64,000 nucleotides of DNA from CALNYS01 sp942490855 (GTDB lineage: Bacteria; Planctomycetota; Phycisphaerae; Phycisphaerales; UBA1924). Position 1 is the first letter of the stretch. Every line of letters starts with the position of its first letter. Position numbers and translations under genes: made by a program. The stretch is taken from positions 1 to 64,000 of the forward strand of contig CALNYS010000005.1 of the NCBI GenBank assembly GCA_942490855.1, written 5' to 3'. Shown piece by piece: positions 10,233 through 20,063 of the stretch. The notes under the pieces are model-generated. The model was not told the DNA's origin, ran no database searches, and was given only the letters and a program-made list of their open reading frames with translations.

Positions 10233-10281
10233 GACCCCTCACCCCGGCCCTCTCTCCATCAGAATGGGGCGAGGGAGGGGG
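10233..10281. repeat. REP-like C/G repeat, copy 3
   Basis: ACCCCTCACCCCGGCCCTCT then GGGGCGAGGGAGGGG, lying between the convergent ends of the carboxypeptidase and heme oxygenase genes. It is a diverged copy of the repeats at 6582 and 8561 and may serve as a bidirectional terminator. Confidence 0.65.
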
Positions 10282-10283
10282 AT

Positions 10284-10916
10284 CTATTCGCTTGGGAGTT
10301 CGGCGCTGAGGTTTGAGATGGCCTGGAACATTTCGCGGGCGGCTTCGACCATCGCGGCGTGTTCTGTGTTGGTGAATGATTGGTTGTCGATTTCTGACTT
10401 GAATGCTGCCCAGATGGGGCGCTGCTTGGGGCCGTAGGGGTCGAGGTAGCGGTCGCCCTTGCCTTGTTCGAGCCCGAGCGCCGGGCGGACGGCGCGGGCG
10501 ATGTAGGCGTTGCCGTTGTTGGAGCCTTCGAGGACGTAGTGGAAGCCGAGGAGCTTGATCGGGTTCGCGTCTGCGGCGGCGTTGATTTGTTCGATGAGTG
10601 CGGTCGTGCTCGCGAGGGGGGTGGCGGGCTTGTTGTGCTTGAGCGCGGCGAGGTCGGCGAGGAGGTAGGGCTCCTGGTACTGCTCGTCGGTGACGATGGC
10701 GGCGATGCGGGGATCACTTGATGTCAGAGAGCGGAGCTTTGATTCAAGCGCGGTGTGGATGAGGAGCATCTGGCTGAGCCAGTTCGCGTAGGCGTCTTTG
10801 GAGATCGCGCCCTTGAGGAGGTTCTGCTGGAAGGGCTGCTTCTCGGCGGCAGAGTGGAGTTCCCAGGTGCCGTCCTTGAGTTTTTGGCTGAGGCTTGGCG
10901 TGGCTGTGGTGGTCAT
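10284..10916 (-). CDS. Heme oxygenase (biliverdin-producing)
   Basis: Cytoplasmic enzyme opening the heme ring to biliverdin, CO and ferrous iron. It is 210 aa, the usual length for bacterial HO/HmuO. The proximal heme ligand is in GTWELHSAAEKQPF (His at about residue 21). The distal helix with its Gly-rich kink is in VLEGSNNGNAYIAR. It lies 13 bases downstream of a 38-codon membrane protein gene. A Fur-box-like palindrome upstream suggests induction under iron limitation, so the likely role is iron release from heme. Confidence 0.85.
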   Translation of the reverse strand: MTTTATPSLSQKLKDGTWELHSAAEKQPFQQNLLKGAISKDAYANWLSQMLLIHTALESKLRSLTSSDPRIAAIVTDEQYQEPYLLADLAALKHNKPATPLASTTALIEQINAAADANPIKLLGFHYVLEGSNNGNAYIARAVRPALGLEQGKGDRYLDPYGPKQRPIWAAFKSEIDNQSFTNTEHAAMVEAAREMFQAISNLSAELPSE

Positions 10917-10929
10917 GGTTGATCCTGGG

Positions 10930-11046
10930 TTAGTTGATTGTTGTCGCGGCGATGGCGGCGGGGATGACGAGCCAGGCGATGCCCTTGATGAGATAGAAAA
11001 GGAAGAGCACGGGGGCGTAGCGTTTGAGGGCGGTTTTGAATTTCAT
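10930..11046 (-). CDS. 38-aa single-pass membrane protein
   Basis: Small gene reading MKFKTALKRYAPVLFLFYLI..., basic at the N terminus, with one hydrophobic helix (about residues 11-34) and ending AATTIN. The family is not recognised. Its position between the palindromic operator and the heme oxygenase gene suggests the first gene of an iron-regulated two-gene operon. Coding status rests on this context and the clean amphipathic/hydrophobic pattern. Confidence 0.55.
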   Translation of the reverse strand: MKFKTALKRYAPVLFLFYLIKGIAWLVIPAAIAATTIN

Positions 11047-11065
11047 GGCGGCTCCGCGAGAGTTG

Positions 11066-11082
11066 TTGAGAGTGAGTCTCAA
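11066..11082. promoter_or_regulatory. Fur-box-like inverted repeat
   Basis: TTGAGA, five bases (GTGAG), TCTCAA. The core TGAGAGT-G-AGTCTCA fits the 7-1-7 inverted-repeat layout of Fur boxes with one mismatch. It is 20 bases upstream of the small membrane protein and heme oxygenase genes. The iron link is inferred from the target gene. Confidence 0.5.
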
Positions 11083-11290
11083 TCAGTTGTGAGTGACGAT
11101 ATATGTGTTGGCTGTTGGCGTCAACGGCGAGATGGGCAAGATGGTGTGTTTGTTATTGGTCGAAGGCGTTAGATGTCGATGCATTGGTCGTGAATCTGGT
11201 ATATGAAGGGGCTCAGCGACGGCGAGCACTTTCGCTACTGCTACACTGCATTCCTCACGGTCTGGCAAGACACGCACGGGGGCATACACC

Positions 11291-13625
11291 ATGAGTGACA
11301 CCGCAATACAAAGCACGTCGTCGGCTGGAGCATCGGGAGGGCTCGATGAGTTCAGCTATGACGACCGAATTGTTCGTCTGTTTTTCTGGGCGACGATGAT
11401 CTGGAGCATCGTTGCTCTGCTTGTTGGTGTGATCATCGCGTTCCAGCTCGCGGCACCGGAGCTGAACTACTTCCCGGAGATCGCGTTTGGGCGGTTGCGG
11501 CCGCTGCACACGAACGCGGCGATCTTTGCCTTCGCGGGGAACGCGATCTTCGCGGCGATCTATTACTCGACGCAGCGGCTGTGCAAGGCCCGGATGTGGA
11601 GCGACCAGCTTTCAGCTGCCGCACTTCTGGGGATGGCAGGGAATTATCGTCTCGGCGGCGTGACGCTTCCGTTTGGGTTCACGCAGGGCAAGGAGTACGC
11701 TGAGCTTGAGTGGCCGATCGACCTCGCGATCGCGGTGGTGTGGGTCGGTTTCTTTGGTGTGAACTTCTTCGGAACGCTCGTGCGCCGGCGCGAGCGGCAC
11801 ATGTATGTGGCGCTGTGGTTCTACATCGCGACGATTGTCACGGTCGCGATGCTGCACGTCTTCAACAGCCTCGCGTTCATCAAGACCGGTCGAGCTTTGA
11901 CAACCTGATGAAGTCCTACCCGGTGTACGCGGGTGTGCAGGACGCGTTCATGCAGTGGTGGTACGGGCACAACGCGGTGGCGTTTTTCCTGACGACGCCG
12001 TTCCTGGGGCTGATGTACTACTTCCTGCCCAAGGCGGCGGGGCGGCCGGTCTACTCGTACCGGCTTTCGATCGTGCACTTCTGGTCGCTGGTGTTCATCT
12101 ACATCTGGGCCGGGCCGCACCACCTGCACTACACGGCGCTGCCCGATGTGGGCGACGTCGCTGGGCATGGTGTTCTCGGTGATGCTGTGGATGCCGTCGT
12201 GGGGCGGCATGATCAACGGTCTGCTGACGCTGCGCGGCGCATGGCACAAGGTCACCACCGACCCCGTGCTGAAGTTCTTTGTCGTCGGCATCACCTTCTA
12301 CGGCATGGCCACTTTTGAAGGCCCGATGCTGAGCGTGAAGAGCGTCAACGCCCTCAGCCACTACACCGACTGGACGATCGCACATGTCCACGCGGGGGCG
12401 CTGGGCTGGAACGGGTTCATGACCTTCGGCATGCTGTACTGGCTGGCGCCGCGGCTGTTCCAGACGAAGCTGTACAGCGTGCGTCTGGCGACGACGCACT
12501 TCTGGCTGGGGACGATGGGCATGTTGCTCTACATGGTGCCGATCTACACGGCGGGCATCACGCAGGGCCTGATGTGGCGGGCGTTCGACGAGACGGGTCG
12601 CCTGGCGTTCCCCGACTTCGTCGAGACGACGCGGCTTGATTCCGCTGTACTGGATCGCGCGGCATCGGCGGCACGCTGTATCCTCGCGGGGCATGGACTG
12701 ATGGGCGTCAACATGTTCATGACCGGGCGTGGCAGATGCGCCCGGCGAAGTACGAGGAGGCGGTGCAGCAGGCGCCGCCGCTGTCGAAGGTGTATCAACG
12801 ACCCGCCGGCGCCACCATCGAAGCTGCACTGCGAACATGTGGAGTTCGCCCAGACGGGCGAGCGCTTCCTGCAGGGCCTGTGGCATCGGCGCTGGGAGCG
12901 TCTGCCGGTGCGATTCACGGTGTGGGTGGTGATCGCGGTTGCGATCGCATCGCTGTTTGAAGCAATACCGCTCTTCCTGATTCGCTCGAATGTGCCGACG
13001 ATCGCAACGGTCGAACCCTACACGCCGCTGGAACTCGCGGGACGCGACATTTACATCGCTGAGGGCTGCTACAACTGCCATAGCCAGATGATCCGGCCGA
13101 TTCGCGCCGAGACCGAAGCGGTACGGCGAGTACAGCAAGCCGGGTGAGTTCGTCTACGACCATCCATTCCAGTGGGGCTCGCGCCGCATCGGTCCGGACC
13201 TTGCGCGCGTTGGGGGAAAATACAGCCACCTCTGGCATGTGCAGCACTTTGAGAATCCAAGGAACATCAACTCTGGCTCGATTATGCCGGGCTACCCCTG
13301 GTTGCTCGAAAAGCCGGTGAACTTCACTGCCATCCAGCGCCGTGTTGATGTGATGGCGATGCTGGGCGTGCCATACGGTGAAGCGATTCACAGTGCTCCG
13401 GACATGGCGCGCGAGCAGGCGGCGCAGATCGTCGCCGAGCTGGTTGACCAGGGGCAGGATGAAGGTCTGCGCGAACTGGAAAACAAGGAAGTCATTGCCC
13501 TCATCGCCTACATGCAGCGACTCGGGACGGACATCAACAAGGCGCCAGCGCCGGCGGAAGTTCCCGATAATGCGATTGGCGCCGAGCCGGTCGCTCCCGC
13601 CGCGGATGAGGAGGCCGGCCAGTGA
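11291..13625 (+). CDS. ccoNO: cbb3 cytochrome c oxidase subunits I and II fused (CcoN-CcoO), several frameshifts
   Basis: Catalytic heme-copper subunit and monoheme cytochrome c subunit of the high-affinity cbb3 oxidase. The CcoN part shows RPLHTNAAIFAF (low-spin heme His), WWYGHNAVAFF, HHLHYTALPD (CuB ligands) and the AHVHAGALGW heme ligands. The CcoO part shows one membrane helix, then EGCYNCHSQMIRP (heme c). Between APPLSKVYQ and HVEFAQTGERF there is no stop and no separate start, so the two are one chain of about 778 aa, as in other planctomycetes. Frame changes occur near 11890, 12147, 12640-12740 (several), 12800 and 13119; each joins conserved sequence to conserved sequence. The stop overlaps ccoQ. 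Confidence 0.88.
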
Positions 13626-13817
13626 ACCTCAGCGACATCATCGGCAACATGGATCTCGCCACATTCCCCAAGGTCGCGCTGGTGATTTTCGCGGCGGTGT
13701 TCGCAGTGCGTGACGCTTCGTGCGTGACGCTCAGGCGGCGACGAAATCGATCTGGATCGTGTTCGCGCGATGCGCGGATCGACGATGATCCTGCAGAAGG
13801 GGGGGTGCGACCAGTGA
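13622..13817 (+). CDS. ccoQ: CcoQ-like small cbb3 subunit (frameshifts)
   Basis: Small single-helix protein between ccoO and ccoP. It reads VNLSDIIGNMDLATFPKVAL then IFAAVFAV, a membrane segment, and an acidic tail ending near IDDDPAEGG. The GTG at 13622 overlaps the ccoO stop and the probable stop TGA at 13815-13817 overlaps the ccoP ATG. The middle (about 13715-13760) appears shifted in frame; corrected, it reads GGDEIDLDRVRAM. The role, stabilising CcoP in the complex, is known for the family and inferred here from position. Confidence 0.6.
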
Positions 13818-14427
13818 TGATCACCACAGTGCAACTGCTCGATCATGTGTACGACGGCATCGAGGAGTACGACAACCCGGTGCCGGGGTGGTGGCATGTG
13901 CTTCGTGGTTCGGTGTCGTTCGCGTTCCCGTATGTGGTTCTGGTTCCACCTGAGCCCGCTGATCTGCCCGTTCTTCCCGAGGAGTCCTGCGCAGCTGGAT
14001 GTCGCCGACTACAGGCGGCGGAGGTTGAGCGCCTGTTTGCTGATATCGGTCAGCTTGAGAACGACGAGGCGACGCTGGTGACCTACATGAACGACCCGGA
14101 CTGGATGTCTTTCGCGGCGTCTACGTTCCGGGGCAACTGCGCGTCGTGCCACGCGGCAGCAACGGCGGGGGGCTCATCGGCGTGAACCTCACGGACGATG
14201 CGTACATGAACGTCAGACGCTCGGATCACCGACATCCACGGCGTTGGCTCAACGGCATGCCGGCGGGGGGAGCGATGCCCGCGTGGGGGAACCGGCTGAA
14301 CTCGAACGAGCTTGTTCTGCTTAGCGCGTACGTGGCTTCACTACGCGGGACGACGCCCGCGGCACCGATGGCGGCTGATGGGAATGTGATCCCGGCGTGG
14401 CCTACGATTGCGGATGACGCTTCGTAG
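13817..14427 (+). CDS. ccoP: cbb3 oxidase subunit III (CcoP), apparently monoheme, several frameshifts
   Basis: Membrane-anchored cytochrome c feeding electrons to CcoN. The start MITTVQLLDHVYDGIEEYDN is the FixP/CcoP N-terminal domain (pattern YDGIxEYDNPxPxWW), followed by one membrane helix (SFAFPY, then MWFWFHL in the neighbouring frame). Only one CxxCH is visible (NCASCHAA, near 14134-14150), with GAMPAWGNRL as the Met-ligand region; most CcoP proteins carry two hemes. At least four shifts are needed (about 13905, 13935, 14010, 14155). The last part, 14146-14427, is intact. The monoheme state should be rechecked on corrected sequence. Confidence 0.78.
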
Positions 14428-14462
14428 GCGGAGCGTCCTGGCTTCGGGGAGTTCGAGAAGAG

Positions 14463-15874
14463 ATGCCGGGAAAGACAGACAACGGTGATCGGGCGTTATC
14501 GACGCTTCTGGCGGACGGGACGCGGCGGTGGTTGCGTCCTCGGTTGTCGCCGGGGCGGTGGCTGGCCGGCGGCGGGTGGCTGTATGGGGCTGATCGCCGC
14601 CTTTGTGGGGTTACCGCACTTACGAGATCAACGGGAAGCCGCCGTTGCTCCTTGACGTGCTGCAGCGGGAGTTCACGTTCTTCGGGACGACGCTGTACCC
14701 GACGGACACGTTTTTGCTCGCGCTGCTCATGCTGATCGTGTTTCTAGGTCTGTTCTTCTTAACGGCGATGTTCGGACGTGTGTGGTGTGGGTGGGTGTGC
14801 CCGCAGACCGTGTATCTGGAGTTGGTGTTCCGCCCGATCGAGCGGTTCTTTGATGGTGCGCCCGGCAAGAAGACCAAGACGGGCGGGTGGCGGAAGCCGG
14901 CGAAGATCGCGGTGTATGTGGTGCTTTCGCTCGCGCTGGCGCACACGTTTTTGTCGTATTTCGTTGGGCACGGACGCGCTGCGGGTGTGGATGACGCGGT
15001 CGCCGTTGGAGCATCCGATCTCGTTTTGCGATCGTTGTTCGGTGTGACAGGTTTGATGCTCTTTGACTTCGGGTTCTTCCGCGAGCAGCTGTGCATCGTG
15101 GCGTGCCCTTATGGGCGGATGCAGTCGGTGATGCTGGATCGGGATTCGTTGATCGTCGGGTACGACCGGCTGCGCGGGGAGCCGCGGGGGAAGCTGAGGA
15201 AGGGCACGAAAGATGTCTCGCTCAAGACCGTTGCGGCGGAGCAACCGGGGGATTGCATCGATTGCAGGATGTGCGTGACGACATGCCCGACGGGGATTGA
15301 TATCCGTGATGGTTTGCAGCTTGAGTGCGTGAACTGCACACAGTGCATCGATGCCTGCGATTCGATCATGGACAAAATCGGAAAACCGCGGGGGTTGATC
15401 CGGTACTCGTCGCAGCGCCAGCTTGAGGAGGGCGAGAGCCGGTGGAAGCGGCCGCGGCTCTTGGTGTACCCGGTAATTGTGGGGGTGTTGTTGACGGTTT
15501 TGGTGACGAGTCTTGCGACACGCGAGGCAGTGATGGTGAATGTGCTGCGAGGGCCGGGGTTCCCGTACCAGAAGCTTGCCGAGGGTAGGATCGGGAATGT
15601 GGTGCGTGTGAAGATCCACGACCGGACTCGCGATGGTGGCGTGTATACGGTGAGTGTGGTCGGCGATGGCGTTGCAGGTGCCGTTCTCGGTGAGCCGAAC
15701 CCGGTGCGGGTTGATCCTGGGCAGCTGGAAACGGCTTCTCTGGTTCTGAGCTTGCCGGGCGAAGCGTTTGCCGGAGGGCACGCGAACGAGACCGTGGTTG
15801 TGACAGGTGACGACGGCGAAAGATTCGAGGCGGCGTACCGGATGCTCGGGCCGAGCACCCTAGGGAGTGAGTGA
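14463..15874 (+). CDS. ccoG: CcoG/FixG cbb3 oxidase assembly ferredoxin (N-terminal frameshift)
   Basis: Polyferredoxin-like inner-membrane protein required for copper handling in cbb3 assembly. From 14603 the frame is intact: FFGTTLYPTDTF, FGRVWCGWVCPQTVY, then the 4Fe-4S motif CIDCRMCVTTCPTGIDIRDG and CVNCTQCIDACD, and the C-terminal IG-like FixG_C domain ending MLGPSTLGSE. The ATG at 14463 (MPGKTDNGDRALSTLLADG) is in another frame; at least two small indels between about 14570 and 14625 join it to the first helix. The stop overlaps ccoH. Confidence 0.88.
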
Positions 15875-16368
15875 TGGCGTCGATTTTTAGCAATCCTGGT
15901 GTGCGGTGGCCTCTTGGTGTGATCGGGATCTTGCTGGTGTCCTTCATAGTGTGCGGTATCACTATTTACTACGCGGTGACGGATTCTTCGTACGCGGTTG
16001 AGCCGGAGTATTACGAGCAGGCGGTGCGGTGGGATGAGTCGGTGAAGGAACGCGAGGCGAGCGCGGCGCTTGGGTGGGACGCGGCGGTTTCGATCACGCT
16101 GGAGGATGGCGAAGCAGACTTGCGAGTAGAACTTCTTGACGCTCAGGGTCAGCCTGTTGAGGGCGCGACGGTGGTGTGCTCTGCGTTCCAGTACGCGAGG
16201 AGGGGGGAGGCGTTTGATGGCTCGCTGAATGAACTCGATAGCGGTGCATACCGCGTGAGCTTCTTGGGCGCTGCGCCTGGTCAGTGGCAGGTTCGGGTTC
16301 GAGCGATGCGTGGGGATGATGTGTTTCTTACGCGGGTCGATGTGCCAACGGCCGAGGCGGCGCGATGA
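15874..16368 (+). CDS. ccoH: FixH/CcoH family protein
   Basis: Membrane protein needed for cbb3 oxidase maturation. A single N-terminal helix (WPLGVIGILLVSFIVCGITI) is followed by the typical YYAVTDSSYAVEPEYYEQAVRWD and a beta-rich periplasmic domain. It is 164 aa and intact. The ATG at 15874 overlaps the ccoG stop and the 3' end overlaps the TauE/SafE gene, so the assembly genes are translationally coupled. Confidence 0.88.
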   Translation: MASIFSNPGVRWPLGVIGILLVSFIVCGITIYYAVTDSSYAVEPEYYEQAVRWDESVKEREASAALGWDAAVSITLEDGEADLRVELLDAQGQPVEGATVVCSAFQYARRGEAFDGSLNELDSGAYRVSFLGAAPGQWQVRVRAMRGDDVFLTRVDVPTAEAAR

Positions 16369-17155
16369 GCGGCGCGGGCGGGTCATTTGATGCGGCGCTT
16401 CTTGGTGCCGTGCTGGTGACAAGCCTTGTTGGGAGCTTGCACTGCGCGGGGATGTGCGGGGTGTTTGTGGTGATGGCGGTGGGTCCGGGTGATCGGGGCT
16501 CACGACTGCGCCTGCAGGGGTTGTATCACGGCGGGCGGTTGGTGGGCTACACAACGCTGGGTGTGATCGCCGGTGCGGTCGGGCAGGCGGTTGACGTTGG
16601 GGCGCACGCGGCGGGGTTGCATCACACGGCGGCGATCGTGGCGGCGGTGATGGTGCTACTGATTGGTGTGGCAACGGGGTTGAAGGAACTCGGGGTGCGG
16701 CTGCCACGAGCGCCGCGGTTTGCGGTTGCGCAGCGTGCGTTTGAGAAGGGGGCTCGGGTTTCGCAGCGGCTGAGCGCTCCGGGGCGAGCGCTCGTGATTG
16801 GCTTGCTGACAGCGTTGCTTCTTGCGGGTGGCTGTATGCGTTTGCATTGGTAGCGGCGGGGACGGCGAGCCCGGTCTTTGGTGGGTTGGTAATGGCGACG
16901 TTTTGGGTCGGGACGGTGCCGATTCTTGCGGCAGTCGGGCAGGGGGCGGGCACGCTTCGGGCGAGGCTCGGACCGAAGGCGCGGATGGCGGCGGCGATAC
17001 TGGTCGCTGCTCTCGGCGCGGGGATCTTGATGCGCGGGTTTGATGCTGATTTGTCGGGGGTGCGGACGGCGATGACGGTTTCTGATGATGGAACGATCGA
17101 CCTCAAGAACGCCGGGGAGGCACCGTGCCCGCTGTGCGTGACGGGTGAGGAGTGA
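16365..17155 (+). CDS. TauE/SafE-like membrane protein of the cco cluster (one frameshift)
   Basis: Multi-helix protein of the sulfite exporter TauE/SafE family, regularly found between ccoH and ccoI/ccoS in cbb3 loci and distantly related to DsbD-type transporters. Visible features are the N-terminal LVGSLHCAGMCG motif and several helices. The frame breaks at about 16826; restoring one C gives LLTALLPCGWLYAFALVAAG, the second conserved Cys motif. The C terminus has ENA-like CPLCVTG. The joined length is about 263 aa. The likely role is thiol or copper transfer for oxidase assembly, inferred from context. Confidence 0.8.
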
Positions 17156-19581
17156 TGACGACGGCTACTGCTGGCGTAGCGACGGAATGTGCGCACTGTT
17201 CGCTCCCGGTGCCGAAGGGACGGCTTGATCCATCTTGTGATGAGCAGTTTTGTTGCGGCGGGTGTGAGGCGGCGTACGGTGCGATCCGCGCGTGCGGGCT
17301 TGATGAGTATTACTCGTTGCGGCGGCGTATGGAGACCGAGCGAGCGGCGGTCGAGGAAGCATCGGGGGCGTTTGAAGAGTTTGATGACGAATCGTTTCAG
17401 AAGCGGCATTGCGCGGTACTGGCTGATGGAAGTGTGCGGGTTGAGCTGTTTTTAGAGGGTGTTCACTGCGCCGCGTGTTTGTGGTTGCTTGAGCGATTAC
17501 CGCGGACTGTTGATGGGCTGGTGTCTCTCGACCTGGACTTTGGCGCGCGTGTCGCAACGGTGCGGTGGCTGCCGAGTGACAACACACTGGGAGGGATCGC
17601 ACGGGCTCTGGCTCGGTTTGGCTATGTACCGCACGCGGTGGAACCCAGTGTCACGCGGCAGATCAGGCTGAATGAAGAGCGTGCGTCGTTGGTGCGGATC
17701 GGGGTGGCGGGGGCGTGCGCGGGGAACGTGATGCTGCTGGCGTTTGCGCTGTACAGCGGGATTCTGAATCCGATCGGAGAGCCGTATCTTTCGATGTTCC
17801 GGTGGTTGTCGGCGGGGATCGGGCTGCTGACGGTGGCGTGGCCTGGGCGGGTATTTTTTATGGGAGCGATCGCTGCGGTGCGGGCACGGGTGTGGCACAT
17901 GGATATGCCCGTGGCGGCAGCATTGCTGATCGGTAGCGTAGCGGGGGTGTGGAATGTGACATTCGGTGGGGGGGATATCTACTTCGATTCGCTTTCGATG
18001 TTGGTGTTTCTGCTGCTCGTGGGGCGCTGGTTGCAATCCCGACAACAGCGGTTGGCTCACGATTCGATCGAACTGCTCTTTAGTGTGACGCCGAGGAAAG
18101 CGCGGGTCGTTGAGGACGGTGTTGTTCGCGAGATCGCGACGGATTCACTTAACGCGGGGGATCTGATCGAGGTCCGGCCGAACGAATCGTTCCCAGTTGA
18201 CGGTGTGATCGAGACCGGCGAGACGGTTGTTGATGATTCCGTTATGACCGGCGAATCAGTGCCTACCTCGCGCGGCGCGGGCGAGGGCGTACACGCGGGT
18301 GCGGTCAATCTGCGCGGCGTGGTCCGGGTGCGAGCGGTGTCGGTCGGACGAGCGACGCGGGTTGGGCAGATGATGGAGACCATTGAGCGGCTGTCACGCA
18401 GCCGGACGCCGATTGTTGGATCGTCTGACCGAGTGGCAGGTCCGTTTGTAATCGGAGTAGGTGTGTTGAGCGCCGCGGCGTTTGCGATCGGTCTTCCTCT
18501 CGGGCTTGGGGTTGCGGTCGATCGCGCCGTGGCGCTTCTTATCGTGTGCTGCCCGTGCGCGGCGGCGCTCGCTGCACCGATCGCCACGAGCGCCGCAATC
18601 GGGCGTCTCGCGGCTCGCGGCGTGCTGGTAAAAGGCGGTGATGTCCTCGAGGCGCTGGCGAAGACACCGACGCTTGTGCTTGATAAGACAGGCACGGTGA
18701 CGGAGGGCAAGTTTGCCCTGCGGGAGTGGATTGGTGATGAGCGACTGCGTGATGTAGTCGGGCGGATGGAGGCGGGGGTTTCGCATCCGATCGCCACAGC
18801 GCTTGTGACAGAGAGCGAGAGAGATGTTCAAGATGTTGAGCATCGCGCGGGGCTTGGAGTCGCGGGTGTTTGGGACGGCAAGCGTGTTGCGGCGGGGAGC
18901 GAGACGTTCATGCGTGAGTTAGGGATGGAGATTCCTGCGTATATCGCCGAGAGTTGTGCTACTGCGCGTCGTGATGGTTATACGGCCGTGGTCTGCGCGG
19001 TAGGTGAGCGTGCGGAGGCCGCGGCGGTGCTTGGGGATCAGGTTCGGGAAGGGGCGAAGGATGCGATTCGTGAGCTTGGCCAGCTTGGGTGGGGCGTCGA
19101 GTTGCTTTCTGGTGATGCGCAGGCGACGACTACCGTTATTGCTCAGACACTTGGCGTGGAGCGAGCCGAAGGCGGGGCGACGCCGGAACGGAAACAAACT
19201 CGTGCTGAAGAGATCGCACTAGCCAATGCATCGCGCGGTGGGTGCGTCATGGCGGGCGATGGTGTGAACGATGCGGCGGCGCTCGCGGCGGCGACGGTTG
19301 GCATCGCGGTAAGCGGGGGAGCAGAGGCATCGCTTGCGGCTGCTGATGTGTACTTGCGGGCCGATGGGCTTCGGCCACTCGTTGATCTCGCGGTAAGTGC
19401 ACGTCGTACGGTCCGGGTGATTCGATGGTGTCTAGGGATTGCGATCGGGTACAACCTCTTTGCCGGTGCCGCGGCGATCGCTGGGTTTGTTTCACCGCTC
19501 GCGGCAGCGGTGGTGATGCCGGTGAGTTCGGTTACGGTCGTAACGATCGCGCTGATGGGCGCTGGGAAGGAGAGACGCTGA
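17155..19581 (+). CDS. ccoI: CcoI/FixI-type copper-translocating P-type ATPase
   Basis: Exports copper for insertion into cbb3 oxidase. An N-terminal Cys-rich domain (CAHCSLPVPKG, QFCCGGCEAAY) is followed by an HMA domain with GVHCAACLWLLERLP. Further motifs are TGES near residue 364, the transmembrane CPC in VCCPCAAALAAP near 463, the phosphorylation site DKTGTVTEG near 509, the HP motif VSHPIATAL and GDGVNDAAAL. It is intact at about 808 aa, the length of the FixI group. The ATG at 17155 overlaps the upstream stop and the TGA overlaps ccoS. Confidence 0.93.
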   Translation: MTTATAGVATECAHCSLPVPKGRLDPSCDEQFCCGGCEAAYGAIRACGLDEYYSLRRRMETERAAVEEASGAFEEFDDESFQKRHCAVLADGSVRVELFLEGVHCAACLWLLERLPRTVDGLVSLDLDFGARVATVRWLPSDNTLGGIARALARFGYVPHAVEPSVTRQIRLNEERASLVRIGVAGACAGNVMLLAFALYSGILNPIGEPYLSMFRWLSAGIGLLTVAWPGRVFFMGAIAAVRARVWHMDMPVAAALLIGSVAGVWNVTFGGGDIYFDSLSMLVFLLLVGRWLQSRQQRLAHDSIELLFSVTPRKARVVEDGVVREIATDSLNAGDLIEVRPNESFPVDGVIETGETVVDDSVMTGESVPTSRGAGEGVHAGAVNLRGVVRVRAVSVGRATRVGQMMETIERLSRSRTPIVGSSDRVAGPFVIGVGVLSAAAFAIGLPLGLGVAVDRAVALLIVCCPCAAALAAPIATSAAIGRLAARGVLVKGGDVLEALAKTPTLVLDKTGTVTEGKFALREWIGDERLRDVVGRMEAGVSHPIATALVTESERDVQDVEHRAGLGVAGVWDGKRVAAGSETFMRELGMEIPAYIAESCATARRDGYTAVVCAVGERAEAAAVLGDQVREGAKDAIRELGQLGWGVELLSGDAQATTTVIAQTLGVERAEGGATPERKQTRAEEIALANASRGGCVMAGDGVNDAAALAAATVGIAVSGGAEASLAAADVYLRADGLRPLVDLAVSARRTVRVIRWCLGIAIGYNLFAGAAAIAGFVSPLAAAVVMPVSSVTVVTIALMGAGKERR

Positions 19582-19772
19582 TGTCGGTGCTTTTTATTGT
19601 GCTCCCGGTCGCGCTCCTTCTCGCCGCCGGTGGTGTTGCTGCGTTCATCTGGATGACGCGCACGGGCCAGCTCGACGATCTCGAGACCCCCGCGTGGCGG
19701 GTGCTCTTTGATGACGACGAGCCGACGGGCAGCCCCGAGACGCCTGAGAACGCACGCGATCAACCCGGTTGA
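19581..19772 (+). CDS. ccoS: CcoS cbb3 oxidase assembly protein
   Basis: Short single-pass protein (63 aa) needed for cofactor insertion in cbb3 oxidase. It begins MSVLFIVLPVALLLAAGGVAA and has the conserved FIWMTRTGQLDDLETPAWRV. The ATG overlaps the ccoI stop. It is the last gene of the cco operon, 39 bases before tRNA-fMet. Confidence 0.92.
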   Translation: MSVLFIVLPVALLLAAGGVAAFIWMTRTGQLDDLETPAWRVLFDDDEPTGSPETPENARDQPG

Positions 19773-19811
19773 CACGGTGCTAGTGGGTGCTACCATGCCT
19801 CTCCACTTGAT

Positions 19812-19885
<74 letters not shown>

Positions 19886-19904
19886 TATTTTTCGGCATCT
19901 GTCA

Positions 19905-19937
19905 GGGTCGCTATCACAAAGATAGCGGCCCTTTCTC
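19905..19937 (+). terminator. Terminator-like hairpin after tRNA-fMet
   Basis: GGGTCGCTATC pairs with GATAGCGGCCC (one G-T pair) around ACAAA and is followed by TTTCTC. It lies 20 bases beyond the tRNA. Confidence 0.65.
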
Positions 19938-20063
19938 TTGCGCTCTTGGTCAGTTTCGCAGCTGTTGGTTCTTAGTGCGCTGCGATTGCAAGCGTCTGCC
20001 CGCAGACTCCCAGTGCTGCCAACCAAGCTGGAACAGCAGCAGTGCCCCTTCTTGTGAATTTGA

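Noticed and set aside
11100..11135. FNR-type site upstream of ccoN (TTGGCGTCAA)
   Set aside because: It does not match TTGAT-N4-ATCAA; one half-site likeness is not enough.
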